Of a stretch of DNA of 64,000 bases, positions 15,997-24,700 are shown in pieces (position 1 is the first letter of the stretch; every line of letters starts with the position of its first letter). The translations under genes and the position numbers were made by a program. The notes under the pieces are model-generated. The model was given only the letters and a program-made list of their open reading frames with translations, was not told the DNA's origin and did not search any database. The stretch is from UBA2185 sp964564625 (GTDB lineage Bacteria; Desulfobacterota; Syntrophia; Syntrophales; UBA2185): the NCBI GenBank assembly GCA_964564625.1, contig CAZMBE010000012.1, positions 18,499 to 82,498 on the forward strand, given 5' to 3'.

Positions 15997-16254
15997 CTAA
16001 TCCTCGTGGATAAAAAAGTCAGGAAGAAAAAAAGTCTTACTTTGGTCTTCTGTAGCTTCTTCTTGTTCCTTTTTCCTTGGTTTTAGTACGGATAATTTTT
16101 TTTCTATATTTTCATTACTCGGTGTAATGAAAAAATCATATTCAAAACCGTATTCATCATTACCGAAATCCGCATCTGGCAAGGAATCTTCCAGACCTTT
16201 TGTTTTTTTTATTTTATCTTTGCGGTGTTTCCCCTCCTTCTTCATGGAACACAT
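15997..16254 (-). CDS. small charged protein of unknown function
   Basis: An 85-codon ORF that I do not recognise. The N-terminus is very basic (MKKEGKHRKDKIKKTK from the fourth codon on), the middle acidic and aromatic (DADFGNDEYGFEYDFF), and the end reads FFLPDFFIHED. No membrane segment, signal peptide or cysteine pair. Neither ATG (16254 or 16245) has a Shine-Dalgarno; instead an AAGGAGGGG lies inside the frame just after the second ATG. It is the only clear ORF between ychF and the sigma-54 regulator, and the candidate RNA with C-rich loops lies directly downstream on the same strand. Coding status is uncertain; it may be the leader ORF of that RNA. Confidence 0.45.
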   Translation of the reverse strand: MCSMKKEGKHRKDKIKKTKGLEDSLPDADFGNDEYGFEYDFFITPSNENIEKKLSVLKPRKKEQEEATEDQSKTFFLPDFFIHED

Positions 16255-16276
16255 TGCCGTTATTGAATATCAATTT

Positions 16277-16361
16277 TAAGAGACCTCTGAGATCTACCTT
16301 TCATATATGCTCTATCGGCTATTATTCCTAAAGGTCTCTTACGTTCTCGAGAGGTCTCTTA
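16277..16361. repeat. inverted repeat TAAGAGACCTCT / AGAGGTCTCTTA with an extra half copy
   Basis: TAAGAGACCTCT at 16277-16288 and its exact complement AGAGGTCTCTTA at 16350-16361 are 61 bp apart; a third copy, AGGTCTCTTA, lies at 16332-16341 in the same orientation as the second. The region is just upstream of the 85-residue ORF on the minus strand, where an operator or upstream activating site would lie. Confidence 0.5.
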
Positions 16362-16562
16362 TTAAAACTGTTGTTTCTATATTGCAATATTACTGCCACT
16401 TTTATTTAGAATTTTATATTTTGCGTACACACATACCCCAATTCTCCTATATGTACATCAATAACAACTAGTTATATTTTTATTTTAAAAACTATAATAT
16501 TGTGGTGGGGCTATAAGCATAATGTAAAGCATAGGGTTTCACAGGCTTTTTCATACAATGAT

Positions 16563-16670
16563 TTGTGCGACATTCGCACAATACATACGGGATGACATTG
16601 GGGGATGCTAAGCTATTGAGGGCTTTAAGTTGTGTGCAATATCCGCACTTATCGTGCTTAATACGCACAC
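16563..16670. promoter_or_regulatory. cluster of three GTGCG/CGCAC dyads
   Basis: A perfect 8-bp palindrome TTGTGCGA-CAT-TCGCACAA (16563-16581) is followed by GTGTGCAATATCCGCAC (16632-16648) and GTGCTTAATACGCACAC (16654-16670). The last two are imperfect inverted copies of each other. They look like binding sites of one dimeric regulator. They end 15 bp from the stop codon of the sigma-54 activator gene. Confidence 0.4.
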
Positions 16671-16685
16671 ATTTAGTATAATTAA

Positions 16686-18818
16686 TCAGTTGCTATGCTT
16701 ACTGATCTTCTTCTGTTCACGGATAAATTTATATCGCGATATGCTCAATTGTTTCGCTGCCACAGTTTTATTGCCGCCACTCATTTCAAGAGCATTTTCG
16801 AGTATTTTCTCTTTGATATCGTTCATGATTTTTTCCGTTACGGATGTGTAATGTATTTCACCGGAAAATAATGGAGGGAGAAATTTTTCAATTTCAACGT
16901 TAAGATACTTCTGCGTGGGAATCACTTTTATTTCCGCAGGAAGATCATCAGGTGTAATCGTTGTACCGATTCGCTGTAATATCATTACCCGTTCAATAAT
17001 ATTTTTTAACTCACGAACATTGCCTGGCCAAGAATAGTTTTTCAGAATATTTTCGGCTTCTTTACTGAAGCCTCTCACTTTTTTTCCGAATTTCTTATTA
17101 AACTCTTCTATATAATGTCGTGATAGAAGAAGGATGTCGTCAGATCTATCCCGAAGTGGCGGTATCACAATAGGAACAACCCTTATCCTGTAAAAAAGAT
17201 CTTCCCGAAAGGAACCTTCACTTACCATTTTAGCTAGATCCATATTTGTAGAGAAAATGAATCTCACATCTATAGGTATATTTTCTGTACCTCCTAGTCG
17301 TCTGACATAACCATTTTCCAGCATTCTGAGGAATTTTACTTGCAACTGGATACTCATATCACCCACTTCATCTAACAGCAATGTTCCACCATTAGCATAT
17401 TCCAGAAGCCCTATTTTTCTTTTTCTTGCGTCCGTAAATGCTCCTGCTTCATAGCCGAAAAGTTCACTTTCTAAAAGCGTTCCGGGAATAGCAGCACAAT
17501 TTACATCGACAAAAGGTTTTGAATGCCGGTTGCTCTGTCTATGAATTGCGCGCGCAATCAATTCTTTACCAGTACCGCTTTCACCCTGAATTAATATATT
17601 TGTATTATGTGAGGCTACTTCTTCTACCACATGGAATATGCCAATCATCTTTTTCGACTTGCCGATAATATTATGAAATCCTAATAAAATATCTTCCCGC
17701 TCCTTGAGTTTTTCAACTTCCGTTTTGAGAGATTCCGCTTCGAGGGATAGCATGGAATGCATAATCGCATTATCATATGATGTAACTGCATTTTTAACTA
17801 ATATGTCGAGAATATTTATTTGATCCTGTGAGTAGCCGTCTGACAGCTTGGCGAGATATAATGCACCTTTAAACTTGTTTTTTATATGAAGGGGGAAGGC
17901 TATCTCTGAGGAACATCCTTCATAAATGGGATAGATTGCAGCGCTGTCATCAGAATTACGACGCACCACAATACTCCCTGTATCCATTGTTCGTTTAATG
18001 ATACTTTGCCCTATTTTTTTATCATACGCTTTTCTATCTTCGATGAACACCTTTCCACCATCGGTAACGAGACAGCGATCCTTTTCTATGTCAAGAAAAT
18101 ATACAAGTACCTTATCAGCGTTTGCAATCCTCAGGGCACTATTACTCAGAACATAGAGTATGTGATTATCAAGGACGCGGCTTATGTTTATCTCAGAAAC
18201 AGCCTCCTGAAGAATCATGAGCTGACGTATCTTTTCCGCATTCGTTTCAAAAAGCCTCGTATTGTGAATAACGATGCTCATCTGACTCGCAAATGTCAGG
18301 AAGATGTTAATCTCTTCGGTGAAATATTTTATCTCCTCTTTGCACCACGCAGCAATAGTGCCAATCACTTCATCACCGATTTTCAGGGGCGCGCACATAA
18401 TAGATCCCCTATTATAGACCTTTGTGAGCATACGATCGGTTTCGGTGATCCTGGGATCAGTATTCATATTTTCAATGGCTATGGGTAGACCTGATTTAGC
18501 CACTTTTGTAGACAGACAATCATGTTCTCTAATATTAAGCGCAACGGAAAAGGCTATTTTTGTCTCTTCTGGATTATAATTTTTCACAACTTTTGTTTCC
18601 AGATATTGTTTCGTTTCATCAACCAGACGAATGATCCCCATGTCGAAACCCATTGTATCGACGACTTCGTCTAATATTTTGGCCATGAGTTCATCCACAT
18701 TGGACGGTGCCGTGAGGAAGGTGCTTATACGAAATATACTTTTCAGTAGTTTTTCTTTATCAAGCAAAGGAGCTGCTGATACTTTTAAGTAATCATTCTC
18801 ATTATCTATTGTTACCAT
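16686..18818 (-). CDS. sigma-54-dependent transcriptional activator, GAF-GAF-AAA+-HTH
   Basis: A 710-residue enhancer-binding protein. Two GAF domains (about 25-190 and 205-345) form the sensor, without a receiver domain, so it responds to a small ligand or redox signal rather than to a kinase. The AAA+ domain has Walker A GESGTGKE (412-419) and Walker B LLLDEVGD (480-487). The loop that contacts sigma-54 is GAFTDA (459-464) where GAFTGA is standard. The Fis-type HTH lies at the end (NKTVAAKQLSISRYKF). This matches the NorR/FhlA-like group only in layout. It is downstream of fusA with about 100 bp between, and dyad repeats follow its 3' end. Confidence 0.9.
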   Translation of the reverse strand: MVTIDNENDYLKVSAAPLLDKEKLLKSIFRISTFLTAPSNVDELMAKILDEVVDTMGFDMGIIRLVDETKQYLETKVVKNYNPEETKIAFSVALNIREHDCLSTKVAKSGLPIAIENMNTDPRITETDRMLTKVYNRGSIMCAPLKIGDEVIGTIAAWCKEEIKYFTEEINIFLTFASQMSIVIHNTRLFETNAEKIRQLMILQEAVSEINISRVLDNHILYVLSNSALRIANADKVLVYFLDIEKDRCLVTDGGKVFIEDRKAYDKKIGQSIIKRTMDTGSIVVRRNSDDSAAIYPIYEGCSSEIAFPLHIKNKFKGALYLAKLSDGYSQDQINILDILVKNAVTSYDNAIMHSMLSLEAESLKTEVEKLKEREDILLGFHNIIGKSKKMIGIFHVVEEVASHNTNILIQGESGTGKELIARAIHRQSNRHSKPFVDVNCAAIPGTLLESELFGYEAGAFTDARKRKIGLLEYANGGTLLLDEVGDMSIQLQVKFLRMLENGYVRRLGGTENIPIDVRFIFSTNMDLAKMVSEGSFREDLFYRIRVVPIVIPPLRDRSDDILLLSRHYIEEFNKKFGKKVRGFSKEAENILKNYSWPGNVRELKNIIERVMILQRIGTTITPDDLPAEIKVIPTQKYLNVEIEKFLPPLFSGEIHYTSVTEKIMNDIKEKILENALEMSGGNKTVAAKQLSISRYKFIREQKKISKHSN

Positions 18819-18917
18819 TGAATCTAGTCCTTCTCTAAATTAAACTTCATGCACTATAATGCTGTGAGACGTCGTATGTCTGATGGTGTATTCATCGCGA
18901 TCTGCCGCATACACACA

Positions 18918-20951
18918 TCAACTCTTATCATACGCATGAAACTGCATGGAAAATATGGCTCTACCCTGAGTTGCAGAACGAAGGTCGGTTGAATATCCAA
19001 ACATTTCCTTCAGAGGAACCCTGGCCTTTATTTCGCTTATTGTTCCTTTCGTTGTGATGGCTTGAATTTCTCCCCGTCGTGCATTTATATCTCCAATGAC
19101 TTCACCCATAAATTCACCTGGCGTGATAATATCTACCATCATGATCGGTTCAAGCAATACAGGATCAGCCTGCATACATCCATTTTTTACCGCAGATGAA
19201 GCAGCTATTTTATACCCAAGTGTTGTAGATTCCCCGTCCCTAAACGATCCTCCTGTTATTGTCACCTTTATATCCACAATGGGGTAGCCGCTTATAACCC
19301 CGCTCAGAGATGCTTCTTCCACGCCCTCTTCTATCGCGGTATGGTATTCTGCCGGAATTACTGTTTCATCAATTTTTCTCACAAGCTCATTGCCCTCACC
19401 CCTGCTCTTAGGTTCAAGCAATAATCTCACATGGCCGTAATGTTTTCTTTCGCCAAGTTCCTTGTCAAAAAGTCCTTCGATCTCTATTCTTTTTTGAATA
19501 GTTTCCCGATATACAACCCTGGGTTTACCTACATTGACGCGCGCATTAAACTCTCGCTGTAATCTGTCAATGAGGATTTCCAGATGAAGTTCCCCCATAC
19601 CTGAAACAACAGTTTGGGAAGTCTCATCATTGTACTTTACTTTGATTGTAGGATCCTCTTCCATAAGTTTTGCCAATGCCACTGTCAGCTTTTCCTGATC
19701 TGCCGGAGTTTTGGCCTCGATAGCCTGACTTATCACCGGTTCATAGAACTCTATTGGTTCAAGAAGGATCGGACAAGATTCATCACATATTGTATTTCCA
19801 GTGGTTGTATCTTTGAGGCCCATAATGGCGACAATCCCGCCTGCCCCGCACCGCTCAATCCTCTCCCGTTTATTCGCATGCATTTTTAACAGACGGGCGA
19901 TTTTCTCTTTCTTCCCGATGCTGGCATTATATACATCATCGCCTGCCTTGATCTGTCCCGAATACACTCTCAGATACGTCAACTTCCTTCCTTCATCTTG
20001 CATGATTTTGAATGCGAGAGCGGCTAGGGGTTCATCGTCGCTGCTAAGTCGTATTTCTTCTTCTCTGGTCAAGGGATTGATACCGTTAACAGGGGGGATG
20101 TCTTCCGGTGATGGTAAAAAATGGACAATCGCATCGAGTAATATTTGAATGCCCTTGTTTCTCAAAGCAGTACCGCACATGACTGGCACGGCTTTCAGAG
20201 AGATTGTTGCGTCCCTGATCGCCTGGATTATTTCTTTCTCCTGAATCTCGGTCCCCTCCAAATACTTCTCTGCAATATAATCATCCATCTCGGCGAGCGA
20301 TTCTATAAGCTTCTCCCGGTACTCCCTGACCTCTTGAGCGATATCTGCCGGAATATCCGTAACTGTGAAAGACACGCCAAGTTTGCTGTCATCCCAGGTC
20401 ACTGCTTTCTGTTTGATTAAGTCTATTATTCCTTTAAAATGTTCCTCCTGTCCAAAGGGTATTTGAATAGGTAGAGGCCTTGAATTAAACCTCTCACTCA
20501 TTGTTTTTATGGTTCCAAAATAATCGGCGCCTATCCTGTCCATCTTATTGATGAAAGCAATCTTGGGAACCCCATATTTATCTGCCTGATGCCAGACCGT
20601 TTCTGATTGGGGTTCTACACCGCCGACGGCACAAAACACCACCAAGGCCCCATCAAGAACTCTCAGAGAGCGCTCAACTTCCATGGTAAAATCAACATGG
20701 CCAGGTGTGTCAATGATCTGGATCTCATGATTAGCCCACGTACAGGCTGTCACGGCAGATGTTATTGTAATCCCTCTCTCCTGTTCCTGGGGCATCCAAT
20801 CCATCGTGGCTTCACCATTATGAACCTCACCCATCTTATACAATCTCCCCGCATAAAACAGGATCCTCTCCGTCACAGTAGTTTTACCGGCATCAATATG
20901 GGCAATGATCCCTATATTTCTTGTTCTGGAAAGTTTTTTTCTTGAAGCCAT
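18918..20951 (-). CDS. fusA: elongation factor G (stand-alone copy)
   Basis: Translocation GTPase, 677 residues, with G1 AHIDAGKTT (about 17-25), G3 DTPGH near 81-85 and G4 NKMD near 135-138, then domains II to V including SGMGELHLEIL near 450. Slightly shorter than the roughly 690-residue str-operon EF-G. It is not beside rpsL, rpsG or tuf, so it is either a paralogue (EF-G2-like) or a relocated main copy; the window cannot tell. The neighbouring GerMN gene lies 42 bp upstream on the same strand. Confidence 0.92.
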   Translation of the reverse strand: MASRKKLSRTRNIGIIAHIDAGKTTVTERILFYAGRLYKMGEVHNGEATMDWMPQEQERGITITSAVTACTWANHEIQIIDTPGHVDFTMEVERSLRVLDGALVVFCAVGGVEPQSETVWHQADKYGVPKIAFINKMDRIGADYFGTIKTMSERFNSRPLPIQIPFGQEEHFKGIIDLIKQKAVTWDDSKLGVSFTVTDIPADIAQEVREYREKLIESLAEMDDYIAEKYLEGTEIQEKEIIQAIRDATISLKAVPVMCGTALRNKGIQILLDAIVHFLPSPEDIPPVNGINPLTREEEIRLSSDDEPLAALAFKIMQDEGRKLTYLRVYSGQIKAGDDVYNASIGKKEKIARLLKMHANKRERIERCGAGGIVAIMGLKDTTTGNTICDESCPILLEPIEFYEPVISQAIEAKTPADQEKLTVALAKLMEEDPTIKVKYNDETSQTVVSGMGELHLEILIDRLQREFNARVNVGKPRVVYRETIQKRIEIEGLFDKELGERKHYGHVRLLLEPKSRGEGNELVRKIDETVIPAEYHTAIEEGVEEASLSGVISGYPIVDIKVTITGGSFRDGESTTLGYKIAASSAVKNGCMQADPVLLEPIMMVDIITPGEFMGEVIGDINARRGEIQAITTKGTISEIKARVPLKEMFGYSTDLRSATQGRAIFSMQFHAYDKS

Positions 20952-20993
20952 AACTTTATATTCAGCGAGATAAACGTCTTGATATCTAAGTTA

Positions 20994-21611
20994 TCATCCC
21001 TCTCTTGAACCAGGTGCCAACATTTCTTTATTCATACTAAACGGATGCCTCGTATCAATATGCCCTTTAATGGATTCCACTTCTTTTCCATCCACCAGTA
21101 ATTTTACTTTTTTTATCCCGTTGATATTGCGTATGAGCGTATTGGTAAGCGAATATATCGTTGTCATTTCGCTGGCGCTGCTTCCCGGATGATATTGCGT
21201 TAGATTATTATCGAAACTGACATACGCTGTTTTCTTGTCATCTATTTTGATGCTTTCCAGGGAAACCTTTTCCGGAAAAGTATTCACCAGTTTCGTCTTT
21301 GAACCATCGAGTAATGCTTTTACGATTTCCCCCGCCTGACCTTCCACACTTTCTTCTTTGGGGACATACCTCTTTTCCGCTACTAAAAACCGTTCATTCA
21401 TATCGGAAAAATAGAGAACCACCTCCTGCTTCTCTCTTTTTGCAACGCTGCCTTTAGTTGGCGGAAATACATATTCAAAGAGTACGACAAAGAAAATGAT
21501 CAAGAATGCGACTATGGAAACAACTATCAAAAAAAGAACAGATTTCCTCATGCGTTTTTTCTTCTTCTTTACCTTTATCTCGTCGGTTCTTATCTTTCTC
21601 TTTGTAACCAT
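20994..21611 (-). CDS. GerMN-domain membrane-anchored protein
   Basis: A 205-residue protein with a basic N-terminus, one transmembrane helix (about 23-46) and an outside GerMN domain (about 60-190): VVLYFSDMNERFLVAEKRYV, then EIVKALLDGSKTKLVNTFPEKVSLESIK in part, and TTIYSLTNTLIRNINGIKKVKLLVDGKE in part. GerMN occurs in spore germination protein GerM of Bacillus, but is widespread in non-sporulating bacteria where its job in the envelope is unclear. An AAGGAGAAA lies 10 bases before the ATG. Probably in one transcript with the downstream EF-G gene. Confidence 0.8.
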   Translation of the reverse strand: MVTKRKIRTDEIKVKKKKKRMRKSVLFLIVVSIVAFLIIFFVVLFEYVFPPTKGSVAKREKQEVVLYFSDMNERFLVAEKRYVPKEESVEGQAGEIVKALLDGSKTKLVNTFPEKVSLESIKIDDKKTAYVSFDNNLTQYHPGSSASEMTTIYSLTNTLIRNINGIKKVKLLVDGKEVESIKGHIDTRHPFSMNKEMLAPGSREG

Positions 21612-22024
21612 TGTCCGTTTTTCTCCTTAATTGATATCCGAGTGACAAAAGCCGCTCCCCCCTGACTCCTTACATAGAAAATTTAGCTCAAGCGATTGTT
21701 GGTTATGCAGTAATACTCATCTTTGTCCTGTAAGATTCCCCAAAAGATCCCTTGCTCAGGGATTTAAAAGGAAATGTCACTTTTACGCCCTTATGAAAAC
21801 CGACTCGCGATGCTTCTCTTCTCAAACAAGGCGTGTTCTTCCAGTCTTCATAAAAACGGCGATAATGTAGGGTATTTTCACAACAGTGTCAAGTGCGATG
21901 AAGTCATCAAAAGGCGATAATTCGGTCGAATATGAGAGGCGTCGCACTCAAGGAAGGATACTGTCATAATACAACACTAGCAGCAATGAGACCTTCATAC
22001 AATGGGTCAGGCTCTCGTCAGTTG
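21612..22024. other. 413-bp intergenic region
   Basis: Between two genes of the minus strand. It contains the promoter region of the GerMN gene and fusA, but I see no convincing hexamers, hairpin terminator, repeat or small ORF of note. Confidence 0.5.
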
Positions 22025-22609
22025 CTATACATTATTATTGCTGCCGCCATTAATCCACCAGTCGCTTTTACCTTTGAACCACCATTGTGACGAATCTGTG
22101 TTGATAATGCTGACCGCAAGTTTTTTCGCTGTCTCGGTACAGAGTCGTTTGCTGGCAAATTCAATCCAGTCTTTAGTATATTTATTCCCCAGATCCCCGT
22201 ATTCCTTTAACTGAAGAATAAGAGATAGCTGGTCGGCGTCATGGGCAATAAGAGCCTCTTTTGTTTTTTTTTCATTAAATTCATGAATGGCAGCTTTAAT
22301 TTCCTCGCCAAAGAAAAGGGTCTCCGTCAGCTCTCTTATCGCTTTCTCTTCATTTACGGTAACATATTTCTTATACATATAGTTCATATCCCCGGTCCTG
22401 GCTTCGGGGAGATCATGGACAAGACATATTTTCAGTACTTTTAGTTCATCAACTTCTGTTTCAAGCTTGCTTAACGCAAATCCTATGAATATCGTTCTCA
22501 ACACATGTTCTGCCACTGATTCGCAACCGGAACCTAAAAAACGAAAACCCGTTCTCGGGGTTTTCTTCAACATACCAACCTCAAATAAAAAATTAGCTAT
22601 GTCTCTCAT
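22025..22609 (-). CDS. HD-domain phosphohydrolase (YfbR/5'-nucleotidase-like)
   Basis: A 194-residue single-domain HD hydrolase. The metal ligands are visible as ESVAEHVLR (His near 35), LVHDLPEA (HD near 64-65) and AHDADQLS near 123-127. The closest named group is YfbR-type dNMP 5'-nucleotidase (HD_3); the substrate cannot be read from sequence. The C-terminal tail (WWFKGKSDWWINGG) is unusually Trp-rich. A 73-codon ORF lies one base upstream on the same strand, so the two are translationally coupled. Confidence 0.8.
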   Translation of the reverse strand: MRDIANFLFEVGMLKKTPRTGFRFLGSGCESVAEHVLRTIFIGFALSKLETEVDELKVLKICLVHDLPEARTGDMNYMYKKYVTVNEEKAIRELTETLFFGEEIKAAIHEFNEKKTKEALIAHDADQLSLILQLKEYGDLGNKYTKDWIEFASKRLCTETAKKLAVSIINTDSSQWWFKGKSDWWINGGSNNNV

Positions 22610-22610
22610 T

Positions 22611-22832
22611 TTACCCCTTTTTTAATATTTTAATCCTGTTTTCCATCATATCTGAGATCTTCCTTATTTGCAACTGAAGCGAGGCAATCCCTTCAGGCTT
22701 CATTGATAATACTTTATCAAGATGTGACTTCCAGTATTCCAATAGAGATATTTCGTTCTCTTTCACCTTTTTATCAAATTTTGTCTGGATCTCTTTTATA
22801 AGTGCTTTATGGTTTTCCATGCCAATTATCAT
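22611..22832 (-). CDS. small helical protein of unknown function
   Basis: A 73-residue, mostly alpha-helical charged protein, unrecognised. It is predicted to be soluble, with no cysteines. The ATG at 22832 has GAGGTG almost touching it; the ATG four codons later has a 12-base spacing, so the start is ambiguous. Its stop is one base from the start of the HD hydrolase, which argues that it is a real gene working with that enzyme. Confidence 0.55.
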   Translation of the reverse strand: MIIGMENHKALIKEIQTKFDKKVKENEISLLEYWKSHLDKVLSMKPEGIASLQLQIRKISDMMENRIKILKKG

Positions 22833-23062
22833 CCACCTCTATTAGTTAGCTCACATTGCGCTTCATTATATCACGTATCATAGTTGTTGCAACCGGTGAT
22901 ATTTTAAAACATAGATTGAATCAGAGATTTAAAAATGATAAGCAACTACATCCGCGTAATGCTATTGATACATTTTACTTTGCACCACAATCCAATTATG
23001 CTAATCATCTAAATGTTCTGTTTTTTATATCTACACTGTGGCCCATAAGATGAGGTATTACT

Positions 23063-24700
23063 ATGAACTATCTCCGATCATCAGCTTTTTTTCTCATTCT
23101 TATATCATGTATCTTTCTATCTGACAGCTTCAACGTCGTTCTTGCGAAAGACGAAACGGCTCATCTCGAATTTCGAAAATCAGCTACATCCCTTTCAAAA
23201 AAGCGTCCCTATGTTGTCAAAAAAGGTGAGTGGCTCTTTGATATATTACGAACACAGGCTGGCATTACATCAGGTCGATATACCTTAATAAAGGCTCTTA
23301 ATCCCCAAATACAAGATATAGATAAAATTGAACCAGGCGATGTAATATATCTCCCCGACATAGATCCTCGCGGCGATGGGTCAGCGAATTATATTATCAG
23401 GAAAGGTGATTCCATAACCAGAATTGCTATCCGTCATTTACATGTTAACTCTTCAGAATTGCACAAGACCATAAATCTTATTAAACGACTGAATCCCTAT
23501 ATTAAAAACTATGACCTGATTTATCCCGGACATGCCTTGCGGCTGCCACGAAAAGGGATTTTCCTTGGCAAACAGGAAGCTGGGGTTTCAGAGCCTGAGA
23601 CATTGTTTCAAATCAAAGATGATCCCAAAGAAACGCAGGCTATATTGCCGGCACTACATCTCGCAATCGTTGGACATGTGATCAACCGTATGAACGGAAC
23701 CTTTTTAACAGCAGGCAAATATTATATACCTCTTCCTCAAGCAAGACAGGTAACTATTGACTGCTCTACAATTCCGGTTGCTGAACTTGACGATGGAAGC
23801 GTGATTTTCCTGGATTTTGCTGATCGAATACCGGATGCTCTCAATACCATTATCAAAGCGAACTGGAAAAATTACACATTTCTGAAAGTCAATAGACTTG
23901 AGAGCACGGCAGCCATTCTTATGAAAATAATCGACACATCAAATGCCTATGCAATGACAAAAAGCACGAATCCACTCATAGTGGGAGAATTCCCACGGAC
24001 AACCATTGCCGTCGATTGGCTAATCACGAAGAAGAACCCCTCTGACAAATCGTATTCACAGGGGCTGTCCTTTATCAGGGATATATCACATCTCTTGCCC
24101 AGAAATTTGATTGTGTACGCGGAAAAACACGGTTTGATCGTTACAGAAATCCTGGATGGCCAAGGTGTTATAAGTGCCCCGTTTGAACAATATGCAATGC
24201 CACAGTTATCTACCCTACCCTCTGGCACAAACATTGAACTTGCCGATGCGCTTTTTATTTTGCTTGGTTACTCAACAGCGAAAGATTCTGAGATTGTTGC
24301 AGGTGAAAAAGGCAAAGAAAATTTTAACCTGTCCATGAAAACTGACCTGCTTGCAACAAAAGGGAATAAAATTGTCGCAGTATTTCACCCACGGAAGATA
24401 TCCCAGCAAAACATAGACAATCTGAAAAACAGTGGAACGGAGGTCGTCTTATTTGAGGATGGAGACCCTCTCAAATCCGTTATTGGGAAAATTCTACAGG
24501 CTGCACATATTCCTTTCTCGCATGAAAACTTTTTGTTTTCATTTCCTGAAAAGACCTCTTACCCAAAGGGTACCATCAGTTTCCCCGCCTTTAAAATAGC
24601 ACAGGACAAAGGATATATCTATCTGACTGAATTCGACATTGATCGTGATATCTATGGACTGCTCAATAACAAGTCGGGCGTAACCATAGTCAGGTATTGA
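23063..24700 (+). CDS. exported protein with two LysM domains and an unknown C-terminal region
   Basis: A 545-residue protein with a signal peptide (hydrophobic 6-28, cleavage near VLA-KD). Two LysM-like units bind peptidoglycan: about 49-96 (YVVKKGEWLFDILRTQAG ... GDVIYLP) and about 110-162 (YIIRKGDSITRIAIRHL ... GHALRLP). Residues 190-545 match no family I know; they contain alternating hydrophobic strands and the repeated idea of a stored value (VAVFHPRKISQQNIDNLK). It stands alone with about 230 bp upstream. Envelope-related by its targeting only. Confidence 0.7.
   Translation: MNYLRSSAFFLILISCIFLSDSFNVVLAKDETAHLEFRKSATSLSKKRPYVVKKGEWLFDILRTQAGITSGRYTLIKALNPQIQDIDKIEPGDVIYLPDIDPRGDGSANYIIRKGDSITRIAIRHLHVNSSELHKTINLIKRLNPYIKNYDLIYPGHALRLPRKGIFLGKQEAGVSEPETLFQIKDDPKETQAILPALHLAIVGHVINRMNGTFLTAGKYYIPLPQARQVTIDCSTIPVAELDDGSVIFLDFADRIPDALNTIIKANWKNYTFLKVNRLESTAAILMKIIDTSNAYAMTKSTNPLIVGEFPRTTIAVDWLITKKNPSDKSYSQGLSFIRDISHLLPRNLIVYAEKHGLIVTEILDGQGVISAPFEQYAMPQLSTLPSGTNIELADALFILLGYSTAKDSEIVAGEKGKENFNLSMKTDLLATKGNKIVAVFHPRKISQQNIDNLKNSGTEVVLFEDGDPLKSVIGKILQAAHIPFSHENFLFSFPEKTSYPKGTISFPAFKIAQDKGYIYLTEFDIDRDIYGLLNNKSGVTIVRY

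Larger units (their letters stand above)
16255..16685. other. 431-bp intergenic region with two groups of inverted repeats
   Basis: AT-rich non-coding stretch between the 85-residue ORF and the 3' end of the sigma-54 activator gene. It holds a 12-bp inverted repeat with an extra partial copy (16277-16361) and three GTGCG/CGCAC dyads (16563-16670), both described separately. The central part (16380-16540) shows nothing I can name. I found no sigma-54 (GG-N10-GC) or clear sigma-70 promoter for the small ORF. Confidence 0.6.

Noticed and set aside
19614..20945. Plus-strand frames opposite the EF-G gene
   Set aside because: Shadow frames of a strongly conserved gene; low-quality composition and no start signals.
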